This document shows positions 1 to 9,940 of a stretch of 64,000 nt of DNA, one piece after another; the first letter of the stretch is position 1; each line of letters opens with the position of its first letter. The notes beneath the pieces were generated by a model that did not search any database, was not told the DNA's origin, and saw nothing but the letters and a program-made list of their open reading frames with translations. The translations under genes were made by a program, and so were the position numbers. Source of the stretch: Medicago truncatula (Eukaryota > Streptophyta > Magnoliopsida > Fabales > Fabaceae); assembly GCF_003473485.1 (NCBI RefSeq), contig NC_053044.1, forward strand, positions 6,274,501 through 6,338,500, written 5' to 3'.

Positions 1-1664
1 ATATACTTTCACAATTCCATGAGTGGCTAGCAAATGCTTGTCCCTTGTAGTGACTATAACCTTGCTGCCGAAGCCAAACCAACCATGTCCTACAAATGCC
101 TGTAACTGCTGCACTTTGTCGACATTATCAAGAATCAAAAGGACTTTCTTTCTTTGAAGCCTCCTTTTAATTATTGACATTCCTCTGTAAACATCTCCTA
201 CTTTAATATCCTTCTCCCCCAATATATCAGAAAGTAGTGCTTCTTGGAGCCGTGCAAGATCATGATTAATTTCCCTCTTTCTTATGTCATCGAGAAAACA
301 CACACCTTCAAATTGATCAGCAATTAAGTTATGCACAGCACGAGCAGTTGTTGATTTGCCTATTCCGCCGATTCCATAAATGCCTACCATGCTGACTCTC
401 TCATTCGAGTCAAGTCCAAGGAGTGATGTCACTTCTAATATTTGAGACTCCAAGCCAATAGGGTTGGTTGCTACATGCAAAGGAACGCGGTTTATCTTTA
501 CAGAGACTTCTTCAACTATCTTTTCAATAATCTTATATTCTGATTCAAACCTGCACAATTCAGAAGTACATGTAGATCGAAACCGAGTCATTTAATGTGC
601 TTAAATTTTTCACTTCAAACCAAAATTAATCACATAAAATTATTAATTCTTCACTATATTTCCTTCTACTAGATTTATATGTTCACTCGTAAAGATGTTG
701 TGCAAGATTGGACAGATATGGTATAATAGTGGAGAAGAGATGTGAGAAATGTTGTCATGTGTCATTAGAGAAAGCCTTTTTTTAGAATGAATCTGTTAGA
801 ACACAAATCTTGTTCTAAAGAAAACAGATAAATAAAGGGCACACAAGAACATAATTGATTGATTTTCAATCAATTGCATAGACTCGCTGCTATATACGAT
901 CACAGGGTACAATATAAGTTTAAATACTACAATCCAATTTACAAGTTTATCTTTGAACCCTAACCAGCAGATGAATGGGCAAAGGACATACGGTCCACTA
1001 CAGTCGGCAACTGCCCATTGCCCACTTTATAAGTAAATATGAGTCATACTCAACATAATAGAATATATATTTCCTTTACCTTCTGTGTTGGAGAACAAAA
1101 AAAAAAGGTAACTGAAAAAACAAAAAGAGATGTATTAAGGGGTGGTATAACGTACCCTGGTTTGAAATGCCATCCAGAGACATTTGCAGCTTGACGCAAA
1201 GCATCCCTCCATTTCTGCACCTTGCTATCCTTCTCATCTCCAAACCTCACCTCATGTTTTGCAAAAGCTTCAGCATAAGTTCCTGTTAGGTTTCGGATTT
1301 GGGATGGATCCACATCGTAAAAAACCGGCAAAAATAACCTTCCTTGTAACATTGAGCACTCAAGGATGGTAACAAGTTCAGTCAAACAAAACGTTGAAGA
1401 TGCATAGTTAGGGGAGAAAATAGCAATGAAAATTCTAGATTGTTTAATGGCTTGAAGAAGAGTAGGTGTGATTTCTTCTCCTTTTTGAATTTCTTCATCA
1501 TCCATAAAAGTTTGTATACCTCTTTGATGATGTAGAGAATGGTACAGATTACCAGTGAAGTTGTTTCTAGTATCAATGCCTCTAAAGCTGAGAAAGACAT
1601 CATAAGTCCAATCACATGTGAAAGAAGAAATAGAAGGTAGTGTTGATTGTGACATGATAATCAA
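1..1664 (-). CDS. TIR-NBS-LRR disease resistance protein, 5' part (truncated by window edge)
   Basis: Intracellular immune receptor of the TNL class. Exon 1 (1664-1156) encodes the TIR domain, starting near residue 20 with YDVFLSFRGIDTRNNF. It contains the SSTFCLTEL segment with the conserved Glu of TIR NADases and the YDVDPSQIRN motif. The exon ends CCAGG/GTACG. Exon 2 (550 to beyond base 1) continues in phase and encodes the start of NB-ARC: P-loop GIGGIGKSTTARA, RNBS-A FEGVCFLDDIR, kinase-2 VLLILDNVDK and RNBS-B GFGSKVIVTTRDKHLL. The rest of NB-ARC and any LRR lie outside the window. Two ATGs, at 1664 and 1655, are possible starts (MII-MSQS); neither can be preferred. The exon split after TIR is the usual TNL structure. 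The kinase-2 Asp-Asn pair (LDN instead of LDD) is a common variation. No frameshift is seen in the visible part. Confidence 0.93.
794..1055 (-). mobile_element. copia-type LTR-like insertion in TNL intron 1
   Basis: The segment begins TGTTAGAACAC and ends TACTCAACA, so on the minus strand it runs TGTTGAGTA to GTTCTAACA, with TG...CA termini. The minus strand holds a TATA-like stretch and then a transcript-start-like region, as copia LTRs do. It lies inside the 605-bp intron between the TIR and NB-ARC exons. No matching 5-bp target duplication was found, so it may be an old solo LTR or a TRIM-like relic. Confidence 0.45.
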
Positions 1665-1939
1665 TGATTACTACTAGAGTCTAAACCAATCAATTAGGAA
1701 TGAAATGAAGAATCCTCTTAACAACTTTTTTCTCCTATGAGTATCTGTCTAGATTAGAGAAGAAAGCTCTGCCATGAACAAGTCAGACAAGCTGCATAGT
1801 TGGCTACAAGTTGACTTGACAATTTACCCACTAGTCTCCTATTCTTTCATTGTAGTCAAATTCTAAAAGTATTACCTCATTCATTAGATTACACATTTAT
1901 CATAGTTGACTAATAAATTAATTTTTTTATTAGTAAATA

Positions 1940-2366
1940 CTCCCTCCATTTCATAATGAGTATTGCTTTAGAGAAGAAAAAAAAATATTGTTTCAAATAA
2001 AAAAAACTATTGAGGGACTAAAAAATTGTTTCATAATGAGTATCGCTTTACACATTTATCTTAGTAAACACTCTCATTTCTTTGAATTTTGTTAGATTAT
2101 TTTTTTGCTAGAGTTTTAGAAATAAAAAAAAAACTATTGAGGGACTAAAGCGTAGATTTTAACTTAAGAGGGGAGAGGAATGTAATTCAAGCTTCTCTCA
2201 AGGGAGGGGAATGAAATATTTTCTAATATGTTTTGAATAATAGGGGAGGGGAGTGTAATTCAAGCATCTTTGAGGGGAGGGGAGTGTAATTTACTCTTAA
2301 TTATTTCATTTCATTCCTTAATCTATGTGTCAAAACCTTAAACGACACTCATTATGAAACGGAGAG
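1940..2366. mobile_element. Stowaway-like MITE with TA target sites
   Basis: Terminal inverted repeats: left CTCCCTCCATTTCATAATGA, and on the right the complement of a segment reading CATTATGAAACGGAGAG. TA is present on both sides (1938-1939, 2367-2368). The interior contains a partial internal duplication: the stretch reading CATAATGAGTATYGCTTTA recurs near 2033-2052. It lies in the space upstream of the TNL gene. Confidence 0.7.
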
Positions 2367-2369
2367 TAC

Positions 2370-3539
2370 GAAATTAAATGTTTTTTTTTGTTTTTATGTA
2401 ATATTAATGAACTGATGGCTCATCATTTTCATGGTGGTTTGAAGAGTTAAAAAGTTGATGAATATACTATAATTATATGGGTTGTGGAGTTTGTTTATGG
2501 CTAGCCAGCCTAATCCTAATGGCTCTACAAATGAAAAATCCCTGTGTAATGCTACTCAACCAGATACGTCTTCTGATGTTATTTTTCATGCAAAGGCATT
2601 GATATGGGAGAATACATCAGCTATGTGAATTAATCATAGTTTTAACAACGGTTGTAATAATGGTCATGTTGCAAACAGAGATTTTACAAAACATAACAAT
2701 AAAATGCAATTGATGCGGTCTCAGTCGTAATTAAGTCGTGATTGCAAAGAAATCAAAAACCTTAATGCATGTGAACCTTTTTCTAAAAACATGTTCCTTC
2801 TCATTCATCATTGCAACTTAGGAGCGTAAATGCGTGTTAGAATTGACCACCTGCTGTATAGGTAGTTTTGTGATTCGTGGATATAGGGTTCGGTTCCTTC
2901 AATTTGAAGGACAGTGTGAGGCGATGCATATATGTTTCTATTTCATGTCAATCACTAGTGATTAAGGGATTCTCGAAAGCAGTTTAAATCTTGTGTTATC
3001 TTCATTTTTAATGAGGTGCTACATTATCCAATTTTAGCACCAATGATATTGAAAAACTTGGAAGATAGACGAATTTTAACACCTCTATCTGCAGTCGCGC
3101 AGTCGCATCTGCAAACAGGGAGGAATCCTTCCAACAACGCATACAGGTATGACTGAAATGTCAGATGGCAATGCATCAACATTCCAACATAACCAGAGAA
3201 TCAACAAGAACAAAACCATAAAAATGTTATGGTGACTTTGTTAATTCCCCTAAACATCTTAGTTTTACACACATAGGTGAGACCATATATTATGAATACA
3301 AATACCAAAATTGATTGCTACCTCCAATAATGGTGGACATACAATAGACAAACTCAGCAGACAAACTTAGGTGCTGTCAGTTAGATACACTTCGTTAGAT
3401 CATAGAGCAGATTTAAGAGTTTTTAACAACTTAAAAGTATCTAAAAGAGGAGCAACAAAAATAACCTGAAATACATAATTTTGGAGATAAAAAGAGGAAA
3501 AAATTGACATCCAAAAATAAAGATGGAACAGAAAAACTT
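2370..3539. other. intergenic, no gene seen
   Basis: AT-rich sequence between the divergently placed TNL start and the BTF3 stop. Around 2640-3130 there are short words such as GTCGTGATTGC and GCAGTCGCGCAGTCGC. Related words recur in the RPL27 intron near 14785-14900, so this is probably an old dispersed repeat. No coding exon could be supported. Confidence 0.5.
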
Positions 3540-4929
3540 TCAAGCCTTGGTCTCCTCAGCAGCGGTTTCAAAAGTCTCCCCGGGGACAAGATCTGGTACA
3601 GCGTCATCATCATCCTCTTGTGCTGCGGTTGCATCAGCTCCTGCTTCAGGAGCCTGCTTCTGAAATTGCTCAGCTAGCTTTTTCAGATTTTCCAAGTTAT
3701 CTGGCCCTGCATTTTCCAGAAAATAAGAATATAAGATTATAAATAAATTAACACAAAATATAATATAGATTTGATAAGATGTAAATCACATACCTAGTTG
3801 GTGAATGATGTTGGGGAGAATATCCTGCAACTCTGCAAAAGGGAAAAAATATATAATTGAAATGTCAGTCTAATGTGAAATCAGTGAAAAATCAAATGGA
3901 ACACTATTGTCAAGTCCTATAATCAAAATGAGGAAAACAAGTCCATGGTATGGTACACTCGAAATTGTAACAAAAATTTCAACATTTCAATATGATAATC
4001 ATCAAACAACGGTGCGCATGAGCCTGCAATTTCTGAACATTGATGCAAACAAAGTTTTTGATAGCTCATTCATACATGATGTTCAAAGATGTTGACAGTG
4101 TTCTATTGTAGGTGTTGAAGTTTCGTGTAACACACTAGTAAATAAACAGTACAAGCTATATTTGATAATGTGCAATGAGGATGTGACCAAAAGAGATATG
4201 TATTCTTACTCTTTGTCTGAGGAGATCCACTAACAACCCAGGTATTGGCAGCAATAGATGCTTGTACTGCAAACAAATCAAGTTTAACAGTTAGTTTACT
4301 TAGATCTTAAAATAAAATATATACAATAAGTATCGTGAATTAAGAATACCTTTGGGGTTTAGAAACTGAATAACTACATCATCCTTAAAGATGTTGACTT
4401 CCTCAATGGCAGGGATACCATTCACTCCAATTCTCTTCAGAGTGCTTTGAAGTCTTTTGTCGTCTGTGGTAGCTGTCTTGTGGACAGCCTTCTTCTTTCT
4501 AAAATGGGCAGAAAACCAAACATTAATAATAAGAAACAACTTAACAGAAGCAATCTGCTTATCAGAGCATCAGACAGAAATAATACAGGCACCACACTCA
4601 AATAAAAAACAATTATAGGATGAACTGAAAATTATAGTTTTGCAAAATAAAAATTAGAATTTAAGAGATACATGGATACCAAAGTGGTAAGGTTTCAGTT
4701 GATTGCAAAGATAAAGATAAGGAATTGTAGTCAAATCATTTTAAGAGATAACATGATTGCTAGTAGTACATTAATGGATAGTTAATAGTAGTATCAAATC
4801 ATTTTAAGAACATAACTTCAATATGGAAGAAAATTGTATTTAGATATAATATGATATATACCTTCTGACTGTACCCTTTCCACCGGTTCTAACAGAACCG
4901 GCCATCTTCATCAACTTTTCTACATTCAT
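3540..4929 (-). CDS. BTF3: nascent polypeptide-associated complex subunit beta (BTF3-like)
   Basis: Beta subunit of NAC, the ribosome-bound chaperone that shields nascent chains; plant homologues are called BTF3. Five coding exons were found by splice sites and reading continuity: 4929-4862, 4498-4350, 4266-4210, 3832-3794 and 3706-3540. Together they give 159 residues, close to the usual 160-165 of plant BTF3. Readable landmarks are [95 protein letters not shown] and an acidic tail ending ETAAEETKA. The basic N-terminal stretch RRKKKAVHK is the ribosome-binding type. The first coding exon begins exactly at the ATG after the splice acceptor, so the 5' leader sits in a separate upstream exon. 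The gene looks intact and is probably expressed constitutively. Confidence 0.93.
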
Positions 4930-6264
4930 CTGTATAGAAGTGAATAATGATAAAATATAAGTTTCACCTGAGAAAAAAAAATTACGTACACCTTTGTACA
5001 GATGAATAAATGAATGGTGACAATACTGAAGTTTAAGACACATGAGGCAAACAATGATAAGATATTACTAACGAAAATTACAGGAACAAAAATGCACTGA
5101 TTTTCCAAAATTAGTATAAAAAGGTTCTGTTAGATATGTCGAATACATATATCATCAGAATTTGTACAAGTAAACATTAACTCGTTAGAACAAAGATAGA
5201 AACCACCAAAAATATAAATGAAATCAAATAATTAATTGAATTACATTAAAACACAAAGACAAAAACCTATCACATTGACTGAATCCAAACATTTTTTACA
5301 CAATCATATTCGAGTATAATTTATCCTTCTCATTACTGTATTATAATTGATAAGTTGATTACATACAACCCATCAAAGAAAGAACTAGGTATCTCACTGT
5401 AAACATACACTGTATGAACCTATGAAGCACGGACACAGCTCGGATTAGCTGTGTCCCTCTGTCCGAGACAAACACATGTGATTACACTTAAATGTGTGAT
5501 TTTTTCAGATTATTACCAGTGTCTGTGCTTCATAGGTAGGAACATTAAGCTTACACTCTGAAAATTCAACTCAATCATATAAAAAAATATAAAGGGCAAT
5601 CTGCTACTAAAAATAAATTATTTCATCATGCATTTACGTGTAGCCCTACAACCAATCTAAACAAGATTTAATAATACTAGACTACAGGAACAGTATTTCA
5701 TTTCCTAAAAATAAAAATTTTAAATGCCACACTTTAAAATTTATAATTGAATTAATTGAGTAAAAATTCCCCATTTCCACTTTTTTTTATTTTATTTAAT
5801 AAAAAATCCTTTTTTTATCTCCAATTATTTCACCTATAAAACTATATAGTAAATAAATACATAATAATCTAAATCTATAATCTAAATCTAGATGATACTA
5901 ATCATAATAATATCACTAACCGAAGCTGGTAAACAAAATGTAATCATTTCAAAAATTCAAAAAAAATTAAATTTAAATTAAATCAACAAAAGGAAAAGTG
6001 AAATATCGAAAATGAAATTGAAATCAAGAAATCGAAAATGGAGATAAAAAAAAATAAAAAAAAAATCGAAACTAGGGTTCAACCAAGATTTGTATGAATC
6101 AAACACTGAATAAGAAAAACGAAACAGAGATTTGAAATTAGCGAAATGAATGAATGAATGAATAAAAACGGTACCTTTGATTAGGGTTAGGTTGAGAACC
6201 TAGGAACAGATTGCGAAGTGAAGAAGAGCTAAACGGTGGAAAGAGATAAGGAGTGGCTTTTATA
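4930..6264 (-). promoter_or_regulatory. BTF3 core promoter, noncoding exon and 5'UTR intron
   Basis: On the minus strand a TATAAAAG box (6264-6257) precedes a noncoding exon. That exon ends AATCAAAG/GTACCG at 6175. The 1245-bp leader intron then runs to ATACAG at 4930, directly before the ATG. Leader introns are common in plant translation-machinery genes and often raise expression. The transcription start is inferred to lie about 30 bases downstream of the TATA box and has not been observed. Confidence 0.7.
5419..5536. mobile_element. small MULE-like MITE in BTF3 leader intron
   Basis: A 118-bp element with 18-base inverted termini: CCTATGAAGCACGGACAC on the left against GTGTCTGTGCTTCATAGG on the right (one mismatch). 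The interior carries further GGACACAG / CTGTGTCC words. No clear target duplication was found. A larger relative with the same terminus lies at 15524-15973. Confidence 0.6.
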
Positions 6265-6779
6265 CTTACGAAGAAGACTGTGTTAAAAACCCTATCAATT
6301 TTTTTTTTGTTTTTTGTTATACATGTTTGGGTTTAGTGTTATGACCCGTTTAATTTTAGCCCAAATACTTATAAGCTTAGGGATGTGTTAATTACACCTC
6401 CTCTTTTTTTATACAATTGCATCTCTTGTTACTTTTAGGAATAAATTATAAATTTCAGGGTTAAATTCATTTTTACCCCTTGTGGTTTGAGAATATCATT
6501 TGGCGAATTTAAGTGTTAATTGTTCAATCGTGTTGTGCTCGTGATATTTTTTGGTTTATGACTAGAATGGTTTAGCGGTACAAGATGTAATCAATTGATA
6601 TCTTATCATGACCATTCGTAAAGAAATGAGAAAATTGATATTGTTTATATGTTGTGGTTACTCATTATTTTGTCATGAAGAATATTATACAAAAGTCTAA
6701 ACTTTTAAAATAATAGTAACATGGTTAGTAGAGTTCTCCAAATTTAAGTCAATTTCGAGCCAATATAAGCAATCAAACT

Positions 6780-6890
6780 TGAAGTCCTTGTGGACTTCGT
6801 GGCTAAGATACACATCTATCTAGCAGATATAATGAATCATCCAAAAACATCGGGAGCAAAGAATGATTCATTTTGGAAGAACTTGGAGGC

Positions 6891-6921
<31 letters not shown>

Positions 6922-8200
6922 CCTGGTTTAATTTCAAAACAAAAAATCAAATATTATACAAATTTGTGACACTAGTACCATAATCAGAGACAGAAATGCG
7001 GATTTACATATCTAAGTCAACAACAATTCTAAAAAAAACAATTCTCAACTCATCGTTAATCAAATCGAATACGAGTATCATTGAAAGGAAAACTCTTAGA
7101 CTTCTACCTCACTTCTAAACTGCAAGTTTATGGGGCTAGATGAACCACATGAGTATGACATCCCATCTCATGTAATTTTATATCAAAACAATTTTCTATG
7201 AAGAAGCTCGAAGACATCAACATCATTTAGGTTCCTTGGTTGAAAGCGTAATATCGGATAAACTCTCAAAACTAAAAAATATGAAAGTATCAAGCCACCA
7301 CAAATTCATAGCATTCTAGATTTTACATGCCTCTAGTGTCGATGTGGGTAAAGGAATTCAAAGATTATCTAATAAACAATATACTTCCTAACAACGTGGA
7401 AACGACTCGGAAACTCAAGTGAGATGTAACACACTACACCTTCATTGCTAATAAATTATACATGAAAATGATTCTTCAAACCTTCGTTGTTTTGCCTTGA
7501 AGAACAAGTAGCATAATACATAATTCGGGAAATACAACAAGAAATATGTGGTAATCATTGGTAAGGAAAAAAAAAAGATCTTACCTTATGAGGTCCTTCA
7601 ATATGGGTAATATTGGCACATTACACTCACATTGCAACGATGTTGTCTATGAATATGATAAATGTGAAATATTTGCTAATCAGTCACGCCAGCCATATTG
7701 AGGCACTTCAACCCTATTGTTAAATCACAACCCTTCAACACATAGGGGCTCGATATCCTTGTGCCCTTTCCATTATTGCTGGGTTAGCTAAAATTTATTG
7801 TTGTTTAACATATATTATTTCTCCAAAAGGATAGAAGTTGTGCCTCTATCCATCATCCTAGCCAAAAAGGATGCGGAAGTTCATATGGAAAAATGTCATT
7901 CGTCGACACAGACTCCCTCATACCATCACAGTGAAGCAAAAAAATTCATGATTTTTTGCAATGATCTCGAGATCAAATTGAAGTTTTCCTTAGTTAAACA
8001 ATCCCAAACGAACAGGTGGGTGGAATCGGCGAGAAAGTAATCTTTAACAGGTTACGAAAGTGACTTGATCAAGAGAAAGGAAAATGGGTTGAAGAATTGA
8101 CATCATTCCTACATAAGAATCACCATCCAAGCTTGTTTACAAATAAGATGTGATAGTATTTGTGGAATTAACAACAATGTCATTCGGAGTTGGCCTGTCT
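6780..8200 (+). pseudogene. degenerate Ty3/gypsy pol (RNase H to integrase)
   Basis: Plus-strand reading frames, broken by many stops and shifts, retain recognisable Ty3/gypsy pieces. VLVDFVAKIHIYLAD near 6788 corresponds to the LADFVAE start of the RNase H region. WGLDILVPFPLLL-like text lies near 7745, in the pre-integrase/integrase link. KRIEVVPLSIILAKKDAEV then FCNDLEIKLKFSLVKQSQTN (7825-8005) correspond to the integrase core, and LDQEKGKWVEELTSFL (about 8065-8105) to its end. The order and spacing match a Tat/Ogre-like or related pol. It is dead: stops occur in every frame. A (TA)n run interrupts it. Confidence 0.75.
6892..6916. repeat. (TA)n microsatellite
   Basis: Uninterrupted TA dinucleotides, about 12 units, inside the decayed gypsy pol. 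Confidence 0.95.
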
Positions 8201-9401
8201 GAAGAGTCCATTTTAGAAAAAAGCCAATGTGTATAAACCTTGATTTGCCCGACTAAGTCAATGAGCTAGCACACATAATTGAACATACTGTCAAACTTAG
8301 GTTTGTGAACAAGTTCAACACAAAGGTTAAACCTCAAAGTTTTAGGGAAGAAAACTTGACCTTATGATTAATGATGTGAGGAAAGATCAACATCATCGAA
8401 AATTAGCAAAAAGCTAGGCGTCGAGGAGTTCGGGGGCATAAGAGAAACAATAAACCAATGCACCATAACCACAAGAGAAAACGTCTTATCTTCATCTAAA
8501 CTTTAAGACATTAAGTATATGTGTCTCCTCTCTTATATATGTAACAATTTTTTTTTGGTACAATATATATCTAACATTTTATTCATTCATTAACGTTATG
8601 AAATTTAACTACTTACATTTGAAACCCAACAATCTTTGCTTAAAGTGTGAATTCTCTCCTCCTATTCTTGATCTAAACATTTAAGATCAACTCATCGCCA
8701 CCGTACAAAGAAACTTATCAACTATAAAAACATAGTTTTTTTTACGGAACTAAAAAACATAGTTGAAAACATTTATTCATGTAATGTTACGTCTTGTTTC
8801 AATTGACATCTCTTTTCCATTTTATAACTAATGGAGTCTTTATACAACATGTCATGCTTTTTATGACAAATATATCCTTAACCATGAATCTTATATCACT
8901 TTAATTTAATATCCCTAACACATTAAATATCACATGTGTGATCCAAAATTCATAACAACCTCTTCACGTAATATCACATGCTTTTTAGAAAGATTATCCG
9001 AAATCCCACAAAATAAAGTAAAAAAGAAAGAATATCGGATTGAGCTTTAAGAAAAAAGAAACAAAATAAACCAAACTTCATACAAGATAACTTTGAAGAG
9101 AACAAGAGGACATTCTATAAATAAGTTACCATTCTTCCAAACTTTAACAATCCTCTCACAAGTAAGTTTCATTTGATTTCTATCTACCCATGCTTAACAT
9201 TTTATTTCAAAAGTAATATATTAACAAAAGATATTTATTTTTTCTTTTTTTGTTGCTTTTTTACCAAGCAAAGAAAAAAGTCACTTTTTAAAAAACTCTC
9301 TTTTAGAAATGCTAACTCATCTTACAAATGTCAAAATTGCAAAGTCGAACATCGTGACCTGAGTTCAAATTCAAAACTTCACTAAGGTTAATTTTAATGA
9401 C
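8201..9401. other. AT-rich intergenic, no gene seen
   Basis: The stretch from the gypsy remnant to the MITE ahead of the ABA2-like gene. The first 250 bases may be further retroelement debris. The rest shows only AT-rich sequence and short spurious frames. Confidence 0.5.
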
Positions 9402-9404
9402 TTA

Positions 9405-9815
9405 GAGCATTCACAATGGTAGTTCCCTAACAAGAACTCTTTAAATGGACCCACGTGACACATCACTTATTTATAATTTTTTAATAAAAGTATTTATTAA
9501 GGACTCAATGACTTCAATGACAATACACTAATAAGGACTCCAATGAAAAGATATGTCCCACTATCTTTACATCATTAAATAAAAATAATTTATATACTCA
9601 TTTTTACAAGTGGAACCAAATATAACATATTTTATTATTCTTTTATGCAAGTTAGATCAAATAGTACACATTTTATTATTTTTCTAAACGTAGAACCCGT
9701 TAGTTACTTAGAAGAAAGAGGGTCATTATATAGTTGTCCGTTCTATAACGGGGACTCATTTTTTCTTCCTCTAAAAGTGATCCTTGTTAAGCATGGACCC
9801 TTGTTGAAGATGCTC
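9405..9815. mobile_element. Tourist-like (PIF/Harbinger) MITE in the ABA2-like promoter
   Basis: A 411-bp element flanked by TTA on both sides (9402-9404, 9816-9818). Its ends are GAGCATTCACAATGG and, read inward from the right, GAGCATCTTCAACAAGG. The TTA duplication and GAGCAT terminus are typical of Tourist elements. Its right end is 125 bases before the ATG of the SDR gene, so it occupies the proximal promoter or leader. Confidence 0.75.
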
Positions 9816-9940
9816 TTACCATCTTACATAGGACAAAAAAAAAATGTTATAAAATGAAACATTATGAGCCACCAACAACACTATCATGAACAAACTGTTT
9901 GTAGAACAAGAGAGAGAAAGAAAGTACACACAGCTGAGCT

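Noticed and set aside
7798-8040. small host gene of 80 codons
   Set aside because: The text is the integrase core of a decayed gypsy element.
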